From Prochlorococcus sp. AG-409-P01 (GTDB lineage Bacteria > Cyanobacteriota > Cyanobacteriia > PCC-6307 > Cyanobiaceae), in contig QCKM01000004.1 in assembly GCA_003215335.1 (NCBI GenBank), positions 1 through 64,000 of the forward strand: a stretch of 64,000 nt of DNA, read 5' to 3'. Below are positions 1 to 7,942 of the stretch, piece after piece. Position numbers and translations under genes: made by a program. The notes below the pieces were generated by a model. That model was not told where the DNA came from. It saw only the letters and a list, made by a program, of their open reading frames with translations, and did not search any database. The stretch's first letter is position 1; every line of letters starts with the position of its first letter.

Positions 1-362
1 CAAGATTTTGTTCTTCATGCAATAGGCAGATGAACCTAAACCTTTTTAAATTAGATAGTGATCTTTGTAGGTTTTGTGAGGTGGGAATCTCAAGGCCAAA
101 TGTTTTTGATCCAGATCATGCTCGCTCTGCCTCTATTGAGTCACAGTTAATCACATCAACCTTTGCTCCAAAACAAAAAGAAACTGATGAGACTCCGTCT
201 TTGGACTCTTCTGAAGATATTCTGGAAAACTACTCAGATCTAGGCTCGTTAGATTTGGGACTTGCTAGAAAGGATAATTCACCAGTAAGAGTTGAAGAGC
301 CTTTTACTTCTTCTCCAAATATAGAATCGACTAAACAAGTTGATGATCAGATTGATGACTAA
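1..362 (+). CDS. Zinc-ribbon hypothetical protein, 5' end cut by window edge
   Basis: The first ATG inside the window is at 30, but the same frame is open from base 3 to the left edge. The upstream codons read RFCSSCNRQ, so a CxxC knuckle (CSSC) precedes that ATG. A second CxxC (CRFC) follows after 15 residues, giving C-x2-C-x15-C-x2-C, a plausible zinc ribbon. The remaining C-terminal part is acidic and Ser-rich and looks disordered. The true start therefore lies outside the window and the ATG at 30 is probably internal. I do not recognise the family. A zinc-binding structural or nucleic-acid-binding role is possible but only inferred. It converges on the minus-strand gene ending at 395. Confidence 0.6.
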   Translation, partial: RFCSSCNRQMNLNLFKLDSDLCRFCEVGISRPNVFDPDHARSASIESQLITSTFAPKQKETDETPSLDSSEDILENYSDLGSLDLGLARKDNSPVRVEEPFTSSPNIESTKQVDDQIDD

Positions 363-394
363 TGGGCTCTTGAGCATTGAGATCTATTTTATAT

Positions 395-691
395 CTATTG
401 GCAGTGCCTTGTAGGAACTTCAAGAAGTACATTCCGCATCTCGCCCCAATTGTATTGTGGCTCTAATTCTTTTAATTCATAAAGGTGCTTTTCTATTAGA
501 TCTGCTGCTGTGATTGCTTCATTACAGGCTGATGAGTAAGTCTTTGAGCGCAGCATCTTTTCAACTGTTTCTATATGACGGTCAATTTTTATTCGTTTTT
601 CGTTTGCAGTTTCGTTTTTAAATGTTCTTCCTTGTGATGAGATGCTTGTGAAGAAAATCACAATCCCAGATAAAAGAATTCTTTTGATCAT
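395..691 (-). CDS. Small secreted hypothetical protein
   Basis: 98 residues. Residues 1-21 form a typical signal peptide: two basic residues, then a hydrophobic core, then small residues near SSQG. The mature part is mostly charged and predicted helical, with two cysteines (SACNE and the C-terminal RHC) that could form a disulfide. I recognise no domain. It lies downstream of glnA on the same strand, but a strong terminator (799-847) separates them, so it probably has its own promoter in 692-790. Nothing points to a function beyond export to the periplasm or thylakoid lumen. Confidence 0.6.
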   Translation of the reverse strand: MIKRILLSGIVIFFTSISSQGRTFKNETANEKRIKIDRHIETVEKMLRSKTYSSACNEAITAADLIEKHLYELKELEPQYNWGEMRNVLLEVPTRHCQ

Positions 692-798
692 GAGTGATTC
701 AAGTTGATATTTGTATATAGATGAAAACGATGTATGACTTTGATTTGAGGTTTGACTTTAGTGGCCGTGAATTATAAGGGTTAGATATTTTGCATTCT

Positions 799-847
799 GA
801 TAAAAATATCCAGGCTTATTTCTGTTAATTATTAGAAATAAGCCTGG
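799..847 (-). terminator. Rho-independent terminator of glnA
   Basis: A perfect 14-bp inverted repeat (810-823 with 834-847, arm CCAGGCTTATTTCT) has a 10-nt loop. On the minus strand it is followed by ATATTTTTATC, so it should end glnA transcripts 36 bp past the stop codon. On the plus strand it is followed by AGGGTCTTTTTGC, so it could work in both directions. Confidence 0.85.
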
Positions 848-882
848 AGGGTCTTTTTGCTTATTTAATGAATCATTTTTGG

Positions 883-2304
883 TTAGGCGTCATAGTACAT
901 AGTGAATTCATGAGGGTGTGGCCTTTGACGAAGTTGCTGCACTTCTTCGTATTTTATATCGACCCAATTGTCTATAAAATCTTGGCTAAATACTCCACCT
1001 TCTTTGAGATATGCATTGTCTGATTTAAGTGCTTCTAGTGCATCATTTAATGATGACGGTACGGTGTCAATATTTGCTAATTGCTCTGCAGGCAATTCAA
1101 ACAAGTCAACATCAACTCCATCGCCAGGGTCGATTTTGTTCTTGATTCCATCTATGCCTGCCATCATCATCGCGCTAAACGCGAGGTATGGATTAGCCAT
1201 TGCATCACCAGGACGGAACTCAAAACGCTTTGCTTTTGGACTGGGTCCTGTTAGCGGTATTCGGACAGCGGCAGATCTGTTGCCTTGAGAGTAGACAAGG
1301 TTTACAGGTGCCTCAAAACCTGGGACGAGCCTCTTATAGCTGTTAGTGGTTGGGTTTGTGAATGCCAAGAATGATGGTGCGTGCTTAAGGATCCCACCGA
1401 TGTACCACCTGGCTGTTTGGGAAAGGTTTGCGTATGTTCCTTCTCCAAAGAAAAGTGGTTGCCCACCTTTCCAAAGACTTTGGTGAACATGCATGCCAGT
1501 TCCATTGTCATTAAAAACAGGCTTAGGCATAAAAGTTGCTGTCTTCCCATATTTACGTGCAACGTTTCGAACTACATATTTGTAGGTCATTACGTTGTCA
1601 GCAGCTTGAATAAGTTCAGCGAATTTCATCCCAAGCTCATGTTGCCCTGCTCCAGCAACTTCGTGGTGATGTTTTTCAATAGGTATCCCTAGTTGTCCCA
1701 TTTGCAGCAACATCTCTGAACGGATGTCTTGGGCGGTGTCATTTGGCGATACCGGGAAATATCCTTCTTTTGTCTGAATTTTGTAGGCAAGATTGCCTCC
1801 CTCCTCAACTCTTCCTGTATTCCAAGGTGCTTCAATTGTGTCAACGCTATAAAAACAACTCCCTTCGCTGGAGTTGTACCTGACATCGTCAAAGATAAAA
1901 AATTCTGGTTCTGCTCCAAAAAATGCTGTGTCTGCAAGGCCAGTGCTTGCTAGATGAGAGAGTGCTTTTTGAGCTAATGCCCTAGGACAGCGAGAGTAAG
2001 GCTCTCCACTTCGCGGTTCCTGAATAGAGCAAATAAGACTAAGAGTCTTGTGACGGTAAAAAGGGTCCACCCAAGCAGTGTTGGCATCAGGGACCATTGC
2101 CATATCTGATTCATTGATGGCTTTCCATCCGCGGATTGAAGAACCATCAAAGGCAAGACCGTCAATAAATGAATCTTCGTCCACCATGTCACTGGTGACT
2201 GTCAGATGTTGCCATTTTCCGTGTAGATCAGTGAACTTAAGGTCTATAAGTTCAATGCCCTCGTCCTTGATTTTGCGGAGTACGTCTTGATGAGATTTGC
2301 CCAT
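883..2304 (-). CDS. glnA: Glutamine synthetase type I
   Basis: 473 residues, full length for GSI. It makes glutamine from glutamate, ammonium and ATP and is the entry point of the GS/GOGAT cycle. Visible motifs are DGSS (53-56) in the beta-grasp domain, the metal-site stretch GAGQHELG, the ATP-site MHVHQS, and NRSAAVRIP near the glutamate flap. The C-terminal loop equivalent to the adenylylation site of enterobacterial GSI (NLYDLP) reads DLFELP here, with Phe402 in place of the modified Tyr, so adenylylation cannot occur at that position. It is a single gene, divergent from the aminotransferase at 2585. An NtcA box lies 64-77 bp upstream of the ATG and a strong terminator follows, which fits nitrogen-controlled monocistronic expression. 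Confidence 0.98.
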   Translation of the reverse strand: MGKSHQDVLRKIKDEGIELIDLKFTDLHGKWQHLTVTSDMVDEDSFIDGLAFDGSSIRGWKAINESDMAMVPDANTAWVDPFYRHKTLSLICSIQEPRSGEPYSRCPRALAQKALSHLASTGLADTAFFGAEPEFFIFDDVRYNSSEGSCFYSVDTIEAPWNTGRVEEGGNLAYKIQTKEGYFPVSPNDTAQDIRSEMLLQMGQLGIPIEKHHHEVAGAGQHELGMKFAELIQAADNVMTYKYVVRNVARKYGKTATFMPKPVFNDNGTGMHVHQSLWKGGQPLFFGEGTYANLSQTARWYIGGILKHAPSFLAFTNPTTNSYKRLVPGFEAPVNLVYSQGNRSAAVRIPLTGPSPKAKRFEFRPGDAMANPYLAFSAMMMAGIDGIKNKIDPGDGVDVDLFELPAEQLANIDTVPSSLNDALEALKSDNAYLKEGGVFSQDFIDNWVDIKYEEVQQLRQRPHPHEFTMYYDA

Positions 2305-2367
2305 GGAGAGTTTGTGACCTGATCGGCAATAACAATCGACCCTAATAAGTGCGTGCCCTTCAGTTTT

Positions 2368-2381
2368 GTATCAACAAGTAC
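2368..2381 (-). promoter_or_regulatory. NtcA-binding box of glnA
   Basis: The sequence GTATCAACAAGTAC is a perfect GTA-N8-TAC, the established consensus for the cyanobacterial nitrogen regulator NtcA. It is 64-77 bp upstream of the glnA ATG. On the minus strand a TATTAG hexamer, acceptable as a -10 element, follows about 20 bp after the box, close to the spacing of class II NtcA-activated promoters. No -35 element is needed in such promoters. Confidence 0.8.
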
Positions 2382-2584
2382 TTTTTCTACATAAGTTGAA
2401 AGTAGACCCAAAGATTTTTGTTTGATATTGCTGGCTTTGTTAAAGAATGCTGTTTTTCCTGAAGGCAATTTCATTGATTACTCAAGAATCCTGTTAGAAG
2501 CCATTGCAATCTCTCAAGGAATACCCCAATGTTAAACCTTGCCTGTTTTAGGCTTTAGTTCAATCCAACCTATAACCAAAGTCC

Positions 2585-3769
2585 TTGTCGAAGACGCAAT
2601 ACCTTCCATCGGTTGACCAAAAACACCGCAAGGGTTTCCAGCCTTTACATTCTCCGGAACGCCTGCTGCTTGGTCCAGGCCCGTCTAATGCTCATCCGGA
2701 TGTCCTAAAGGCACTCTCCTTGCCCCCTATCGGTCATTTAGATCCTTTTTATGTAGATCTAATGAGTGAGGTGCAGCAGTTGTTGCGTTATGCCTGGCAA
2801 ACCGATAATCGCCTCACTCTTCCTATGAGCGGTACTGGAAGTGCTGCAATGGAGGCAACTATTGCAAATACAGTTGAGCCTGGCGACAAGGTATTGGTTT
2901 GTATTAATGGTTATTTCGGAAATCGTTTAGCGGATATGGCTGGTAGGTACCAGGCCGACGTGAGATTAATCGAAAAACAATGGGGGGAGGCTTTCTCTCT
3001 CGAGGAGATCGAGTCTTCCTTGATTGAGCATCGCCCAGCAGTTCTTGCAATTGTTCATGCGGAAACCTCCACAGGTGTTTGTCAGCCAATGGAGGGTATT
3101 GGTGATCTTTGTCATAAATATGATTGTCTTTTGCTTCTTGATACGGTCACTTCACTTGGAGGAGTGCCTCTTTTTATAGATTCATGGAAGGTTGATCTTG
3201 CTTATAGCTGCAGCCAGAAGGGACTTAGCTGCCCCCCAGGATTAGGCCCATTCACCATGAGCCCAAGGGCGGAGACCAAGCTTGCTGAAAGATCTGGGAA
3301 AGTTCCAAATTGGTATTTGGATGTTTCTCTTTTAAATAAATATTGGGGTAGTGATCGCGTTTATCACCACACTGCACCGGTGAACATGAACTTTGGAATG
3401 AGAGAGGCGCTGAGGCTTCTTGCAGAAGAGGGATTGGAAAACGCCTGGAATCGTCATCGCACTAACGCAGAAAAACTTTGGGATGGGCTTCAACGAATTG
3501 GGCTAGAGCTACTTGTCCCTGAGAATCTTCGTTTGCCAACTCTTACTACAGTCCTAATTCCGGAGGGGATAGATGGGAAGTCTTTCTGCGTGCATTTGTT
3601 AAATAACCATGGTGTTGAAGTTGGTGGTGGTCTCGGAAGTCTCGCTGGCAAGGTTTGGAGGATTGGTTTGATGGGCTATAACTCTGAACCTCAGAATGTT
3701 GAGCGCATCATTAATCTTTTTGAGACGGAATTACCTGGTTTTCGGAGTTCTTCCGAAGCTTCTGCTTGA
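2585..3769 (+). CDS. Class V PLP aminotransferase (alanine/serine-glyoxylate type)
   Basis: 394 residues, fold type I class V aminotransferase. The N-terminal motif LLLGPGPSNAHPDVLKAL and the PLP-lysine region YSCSQKGLSCPPGLG are typical of alanine-glyoxylate and serine-pyruvate/glyoxylate aminotransferases. Older annotations call this group the small subunit of soluble hydrogenase, which is a misnomer. The likely role is transamination of glyoxylate in photorespiratory 2-phosphoglycolate salvage, with alanine or serine as amino donor; the donor cannot be read from sequence. The start is a TTG at 2585 and is uncertain by a few codons. It is divergent from glnA, and its last 59 bp overlap the 3' end of tadA on the other strand. 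Confidence 0.9.
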   Translation: MSKTQYLPSVDQKHRKGFQPLHSPERLLLGPGPSNAHPDVLKALSLPPIGHLDPFYVDLMSEVQQLLRYAWQTDNRLTLPMSGTGSAAMEATIANTVEPGDKVLVCINGYFGNRLADMAGRYQADVRLIEKQWGEAFSLEEIESSLIEHRPAVLAIVHAETSTGVCQPMEGIGDLCHKYDCLLLLDTVTSLGGVPLFIDSWKVDLAYSCSQKGLSCPPGLGPFTMSPRAETKLAERSGKVPNWYLDVSLLNKYWGSDRVYHHTAPVNMNFGMREALRLLAEEGLENAWNRHRTNAEKLWDGLQRIGLELLVPENLRLPTLTTVLIPEGIDGKSFCVHLLNNHGVEVGGGLGSLAGKVWRIGLMGYNSEPQNVERIINLFETELPGFRSSSEASA

Positions 3770-4229
3770 ACCAAGTCTCAAGTTGTTGCCCTGCGTCTTT
3801 TTTCATTACTCCTTTGACAACTTTCATGTAGTGATGAGAACTGGCGTGATTCGCTAGATCAATTGTTCCGCCGAGTCCTCCTCGCTTTTTATCGATAGCA
3901 CCAAAGATTACTTGTCCCATTCTTGCTTGAGTTAGTGCCCCGGCACACATGGGACAAGGCTCAAGGGTGACAATTAATGTGCAGTCATTGAAACGCCAAT
4001 CTTTTTTTAACCAAGCAGCCTGTCTAAGTGCAATTAGCTCTGCATGCCCAAGAGGGTTCTTGGTGCGATTGCGTTGATTGCTGCCATGTCCAATACATCG
4101 TCCTTGGGCATCTAAAACTATTGCTGTTACAGGAACTTCTCCAGTTTTTCCAAGGTTCTCTGCTCTAGTTATAAGTCGTTTCATCCAACGATGAATTTGG
4201 ACTTCATTTAGTTCAATAGGTTTTGTCAA
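3711..4229 (-). CDS. tadA: tRNA-specific adenosine deaminase
   Basis: 172 residues, cytidine-deaminase fold. The zinc and catalytic motif HAEL (His62, Glu64) and the second zinc motif PCPMCAGAL (Cys92, Cys95) are intact. TadA converts adenosine 34 of tRNA-Arg(ACG) to inosine, which allows CGN decoding; it is essential in most bacteria. The start used is a TTG at 4229. An ATG at 4184 also lies just before the conserved RLITRAENLGKTGEVPV segment, and the upstream residues are not needed for the fold. It converges on the aminotransferase gene with 59 bp of 3' overlap. The upstream gap to the decarboxylase gene on the other strand is 75 bp. Confidence 0.93.
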   Translation of the reverse strand: MTKPIELNEVQIHRWMKRLITRAENLGKTGEVPVTAIVLDAQGRCIGHGSNQRNRTKNPLGHAELIALRQAAWLKKDWRFNDCTLIVTLEPCPMCAGALTQARMGQVIFGAIDKKRGGLGGTIDLANHASSHHYMKVVKGVMKKDAGQQLETWFKQKLRKNSENQVIPSQKD

Positions 4230-4270
4230 TGGCTTTGATTTCTAAAAGTAAGTAATCGAAGAATGCCATT

Positions 4271-4301
4271 AGGAGGCAAAATGAAATTTGAATCCCTTTA
4301 A
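4271..4301 (+). other. Ideal ribosome-binding site plus six-codon ORF before the decarboxylase
   Basis: AGGAGG at 4271-4276 is a full Shine-Dalgarno sequence, 4 nt before an ATG at 4281. That ATG opens MKFESL and then hits TAA at 4299-4301. It is in the same frame as the decarboxylase, whose first usable start is the TTG at 4305. Either ribosomes re-initiate at the TTG after a mini-ORF, or the TAA is a nonsense change near the original N-terminus. Confidence 0.55.
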
Positions 4302-4304
4302 ATC

Positions 4305-5717
4305 TTGGCTGGCGAATCTGACATTTGGCCGGCATCTTCCCTGTCCCCCTTCGCTTCTCCAGAAAGTCTGGATCCGCAGTTGAAGGATTTTTTGGATAAG
4401 GCCAATTTAAGACTTTGTAATTGGTTGGGAGAGGCGGCGAGCCGCAGCCCACTTCCATCATTGAGTGTTTTACCAGAGATAGCTCCTCTCAAGCTAGGCC
4501 TTTCTAGTGAAGCTCTTTTGGAGGATCTCCAGATGGTCATGGACGGGGCTTATCAGCCTTCTCATCCAGGGGCTTTGGCACATTTTGACCCTCCTCCTTT
4601 GACTGCTTCTATTGCAGCTGATTTGATATGTGCAGGTCTAAATAACAATTTATTGGCTGAGGAGTTGTCTCCCAGTCTTTCGAGATTGGAAAGACAGGTT
4701 TGCAGATGGTTTTCTGATTGCCTTGGTTTGCCATCAACCGCTGGTGGGGTGGCTGCTAGTGGAGGAACTCTTAGCAACTTAATGGCCTTAGTGGTAGCTA
4801 GACAAACAGCAAATCTTCAGCAGGATTCTTCTGCTGTTGTCATAGCCAGTGTCGACTCTCATGTCTCTTTAGGTAAGGCAGTAAGAGTTATGGGTCTTGC
4901 TCCAGATTCATTGAGAAGGGTTCCTACTGATGAAAATGGTCAGATGTCTCTTCAGGCTGTAGAAGATCTTTTGAAAAAGCTCAAGTTCAGTGGAAGAAAA
5001 TGTTTTGCGGTTGTTGCAACTGCAGGGACAACTGTTCGTGGTGCTGTAGACCCTCTTCTCTCTTTATGTCACCTTTGTAAAAGAGAGGGGGTTTGGTTGC
5101 ATGTCGATGGAGCAATAGGAGGTGCTTTTGCTTTATCAAAAACTACAAAACCCATTGTTTCAGCAATGTCTCAAGCAGATTCAGTGACTGTGAACCCTCA
5201 GAAGTTATTAGGGATCACAAAGACTTCTTCTTTGCTCTTGGTTTCTGATCGATCTCATCTTGCCTCTACTTTTTCAACGGGTTTGCCATATTTAGAGCCG
5301 TCTTGGACCGATTCTCATGGGGGAGAGATGGGTCTGCAGGGTACTAGGCCAGCTGAAGTCCTTAAACTTTGGTTGGGCCTTCGTCAGCTTGGTGAACTAG
5401 GCATAAAACAATTGCTTGAGTCTGCGATTGATAGGCGTTGTTTTCTTCAGGGAAAATTAGATACATCTTCTTTTGAGTTAATTTCTGGCCCTTTACATGT
5501 AATTGCTTTTACGCCAAAGAAAGCTGATCAAAATCAAGCAGAGAAATGGTCTAGCTTGACTCGACAGAAATTGTTGGAGGAGCACTTGATGCTTTCAAGA
5601 CCTTTGCATCATGGACGTCATTACCTCAAAGTGGTCTTAGGTAATCCTCATACAAAATCCTCACATCTGGAAAAGTTGAGTTTTCTTTTGAACAAATCAG
5701 TCGATGAGGTTAGTTAA
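4305..5717 (+). CDS. Group II PLP-dependent decarboxylase
   Basis: 470 residues. It belongs to the glutamate / aromatic amino acid / 2,4-diaminobutyrate decarboxylase superfamily. Motifs: HPGALAHFDPPPLTASIAADL in the active-site tunnel region, SGGTLSNLMAL in the PLP phosphate region, LHVDGAIGGAF carrying the PLP-nitrogen Asp, and VNPQKLLGITKTSS carrying the Schiff-base lysine (NPQK instead of the more usual DPHK). The substrate cannot be decided from sequence. The TTG start at 4305 fits the family N-terminus but has no ribosome-binding site of its own; see the mini-ORF entry just upstream. Its stop codon overlaps the ATG of the next gene (TAATG), so the two are probably translationally coupled. 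Confidence 0.88.
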   Translation: MAGESDIWPASSLSPFASPESLDPQLKDFLDKANLRLCNWLGEAASRSPLPSLSVLPEIAPLKLGLSSEALLEDLQMVMDGAYQPSHPGALAHFDPPPLTASIAADLICAGLNNNLLAEELSPSLSRLERQVCRWFSDCLGLPSTAGGVAASGGTLSNLMALVVARQTANLQQDSSAVVIASVDSHVSLGKAVRVMGLAPDSLRRVPTDENGQMSLQAVEDLLKKLKFSGRKCFAVVATAGTTVRGAVDPLLSLCHLCKREGVWLHVDGAIGGAFALSKTTKPIVSAMSQADSVTVNPQKLLGITKTSSLLLVSDRSHLASTFSTGLPYLEPSWTDSHGGEMGLQGTRPAEVLKLWLGLRQLGELGIKQLLESAIDRRCFLQGKLDTSSFELISGPLHVIAFTPKKADQNQAEKWSSLTRQKLLEEHLMLSRPLHHGRHYLKVVLGNPHTKSSHLEKLSFLLNKSVDEVS

Positions 5718-5914
5718 TGCCAGAAGCTTCTAAGCGTGGACGATGGGTTGCGATTATCACAGGTGCATTTTCAGTTGTGATTGGATTGATTTATTTGATC
5801 CTGATTACGGCTTTAGATGCTCGTGGTCCCATGCTTCCTCCTCCTCCTGAAGCCTTTGGCGTGGCGGAAGCTCTCGCCTTCGATCCTTCTTTAAGGGTTC
5901 TACAACCCTTTTAA
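5717..5914 (+). CDS. Small single-span membrane protein
   Basis: 65 residues. A basic N-terminus (KRGRW) is followed by one membrane helix at about residues 11-33, then a short Pro-rich tail containing GPMLPPPPEA. I recall similar short proteins as conserved in picocyanobacteria but know no function. The ATG overlaps the stop of the decarboxylase by one base, so it is probably co-translated with it. The last 110 bp (about residues 30-65) lie antisense to the C-terminus of the GTPase gene on the minus strand. The pair is therefore an unusual case in which both strands may be coding. Confidence 0.6.
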   Translation: MPEASKRGRWVAIITGAFSVVIGLIYLILITALDARGPMLPPPPEAFGVAEALAFDPSLRVLQPF

Positions 5915-7403
5915 GGGCAGTCTCTAAGAACCGCTCTAAAGATGATTCTCTTTTGTTTAGATCATAATGTCGTTGAACAACTTCTTGGATTCCTCCGTCT
6001 CCCCAATCTTGATCTTGTTGAAAGAAGGTTATAAAACTTGCACCAGCAATTCTTGTTAGCCAAGCAGCTGCAACACCTTGAACTGCTCTACCTACAATCA
6101 GTGATGGCAAGTTTACGCTCAGAGCAAAGCCAATAAGTGACACGCCTCCTTTTACAACTCCTAAACCGGCAAGAGTTCGTCCTACTGAAACAGCAAGCTC
6201 TTGAGCACGGTTCCGAGTGAGTTGAACTCCATAAATCCGAGCAACTTCTATAACCATTTGTGCATTTACTGCAGCAGCACTTAAAAGATCGACCCCAGGC
6301 AAGGGTGTAGCAGCAACAACACCTCCACTGATCCAGCTGTACCTATCAATACATTTTTTGGCTTCCTTTTGACGTTGTCGAGTAAGAAGTAGACGACCTT
6401 TGTCACCTAAGTCTCGACATTGAAGTAATAAGTTGTCTGCTATTAGCTCCTCGCCATCTGCATGAAGAACTTTGGCAAGGCGTTGGAGTAGATCACTTAC
6501 CTCTGGGGGGGGCTGCCAGGGTGTTGCTCCAGGACGCGGGATGGTTTGTGGTGAAGCAGAAGTTGAAACTATGTTTTCTGGATCAACCAATCCTTTGCAG
6601 TGACCCCTTAATAGGGCTAAAAGGCGTCTTTCCTCTTCTTCACCACGTAAATCACATTTATTGAGAACAAGTAATAATCTCTTTCCGAGGTTGGCGAGAC
6701 TTATGACTACTTCTAGCTCTGCAGAACGTAAGTCATTGTCTACAACTACAACCATAAGGTCTGACTTGCTCGCTCGTTCACGTGCTTCTTTTTCTCTATT
6801 CCTGCCATCTTTGCCTGCTTCAAGAATTCCTGGGGTGTCAATAAGTTGTAACCCTCTATCAAGTCCCTTTAAACGTAGTCGGTACATTTGACTGCTAGTA
6901 GTTGATCCCATCGGAGCACCCACCTGTCCAACTATCTCATTAAGAAGAGCTCGTATTAATGACGTCTTGCCGCTAGAACCAGTGCCAAAAACTACTACTA
7001 CTAAATCCCCTCTGTTAAGTTCTTCTTCGACTTTTTGTCGCTCTTGTTTAAGCCCTTTACGAGCGACATTGTCTTGGAGTTTCTCTATGAGACGGTCAAT
7101 GCTATCTAGACTTTGTTTGGCTGCCTGGTGACGACTATTAGGTGGAGATGTAAATTGTTTATCGACTTTTCGTCTTTTAGAGATTTGGGAGGCGAAATCT
7201 TTCAACCATGGCCAACTTGTTTGAATAGTTAGTGCAATGAGCAGCATTGACCCAATCATTAGGACTGGGTCAACTAAGCCTCTAGGTAAAAAGAATTGCA
7301 GGAAAAAGCGCATTATTTGCGCAATTGCTCCTATTACTCCTCCTATCACTAGAAGCGCGACAAATGTACAGCTGACCAGTATTAGGAGGCGATGTCTAGA
7401 CAT
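5805..7403 (-). CDS. Membrane-associated Era-like GTPase with DUF697 domain
   Basis: 532 residues. Two hydrophobic segments at the N-terminus (about 7-38 and 44-66) anchor it. A GTPase domain follows with the P-loop GTGSSGKTS (140-148), the G3 motif DTPG (around 195) and the G4 motif NKCD (around 250). A second hydrophobic region (about 350-460), including PLPGVDLLSAAAVNAQMV, matches the DUF697 type seen in YcjF-like proteins and cyanobacterial membrane GTPases. The role is unknown; envelope or thylakoid membrane homeostasis is a guess. The C-terminal tail is charged (QEEEEAWDHEH) and overlaps the small membrane protein gene on the other strand. It is 59 bp downstream of lspA on the same strand. 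Confidence 0.88.
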   Translation of the reverse strand: MSRHRLLILVSCTFVALLVIGGVIGAIAQIMRFFLQFFLPRGLVDPVLMIGSMLLIALTIQTSWPWLKDFASQISKRRKVDKQFTSPPNSRHQAAKQSLDSIDRLIEKLQDNVARKGLKQERQKVEEELNRGDLVVVVFGTGSSGKTSLIRALLNEIVGQVGAPMGSTTSSQMYRLRLKGLDRGLQLIDTPGILEAGKDGRNREKEARERASKSDLMVVVVDNDLRSAELEVVISLANLGKRLLLVLNKCDLRGEEEERRLLALLRGHCKGLVDPENIVSTSASPQTIPRPGATPWQPPPEVSDLLQRLAKVLHADGEELIADNLLLQCRDLGDKGRLLLTRQRQKEAKKCIDRYSWISGGVVAATPLPGVDLLSAAAVNAQMVIEVARIYGVQLTRNRAQELAVSVGRTLAGLGVVKGGVSLIGFALSVNLPSLIVGRAVQGVAAAWLTRIAGASFITFFQQDQDWGDGGIQEVVQRHYDLNKRESSLERFLETALKRVVEPLKKDRRRELPPRQRLQEEEEAWDHEHLKP

Positions 7404-7462
7404 TAGTCGATATGAATCTCCTTAATGGCACGCTTTGTTTTCATTGAAGTCATTTTGAATGG

Positions 7463-7942
7463 TTAAGAAACTAGATCTTTTTTGCGGTTAGTTATCAGGT
7501 CTATACATAAAAAGATTAAGGCCATATTGATTGCTATGTCAGCGACATTGAAAATTGGAAAATGAATAGGAACTAGTTCAAGGAAGTCTGTTACATGACC
7601 AAGGCGCCATCGGTCTAACCCATTTCCAATAGTGCCTCCCAATAGAAGAGCTAAAGAAAGTCCTTGCCAAAAGGGGGGAGTTGATAACCGAGAAATCCAT
7701 ACAATCAACCCTATGGCTACAGTAAAACTCAATAGACCTAAGAAGGGTGTTGCATTTGTAAAAAGACTAAATGCTGCACCTGTATTCATAACTAGTCTTA
7801 TTTTCAGAAGGCCAGGTATTAATGTTGATGAAAGGCCAGTCTTTAAGTTTTGTCGGATAAAATCTTTACTTAATTGATCAATCAAAACTGTTAAGAAGCT
7901 AATCAAAAGGAGTGTTTTGCGATTGATAAGACGTTGATTCAT
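7463..7942 (-). CDS. lspA: Lipoprotein signal peptidase (signal peptidase II)
   Basis: 159 residues, four membrane helices. It cleaves signal peptides of lipid-modified prolipoproteins at the plasma membrane. Signature motifs are NTGAAFSLF, GNGLDRWRLGHVTDF with catalytic Asp110, and FNVADIAIN with catalytic Asp135. I chose the ATG at 7942 rather than the longer frame to 7996, because MNQRLINRKTLLL gives a normal N-terminus and this ATG overlaps the bioY stop codon as ATGA. The two genes are therefore probably coupled. The family is essential or near-essential in many bacteria. No unusual residue is visible. Confidence 0.95.
   Translation of the reverse strand: MNQRLINRKTLLLISFLTVLIDQLSKDFIRQNLKTGLSSTLIPGLLKIRLVMNTGAAFSLFTNATPFLGLLSFTVAIGLIVWISRLSTPPFWQGLSLALLLGGTIGNGLDRWRLGHVTDFLELVPIHFPIFNVADIAINMALIFLCIDLITNRKKDLVS

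Noticed and set aside
968-1288. Open frame antisense to glnA, and similar frames opposite recG, prk, ilvD and others
   Set aside because: They mirror the codon structure of well-supported genes and carry no motif of their own.
2368-2390. Second NtcA-like box GTACTTTTTCTAC overlapping the first
   Set aside because: The spacer is 7 bp, not 8, so it does not fit the GTA-N8-TAC consensus.
2305-2584. Glutamine riboswitch (glnA RNA motif) upstream of glnA
   Set aside because: I looked on the minus strand for the conserved GUUCA and GAAGUAG-type elements and did not find them.
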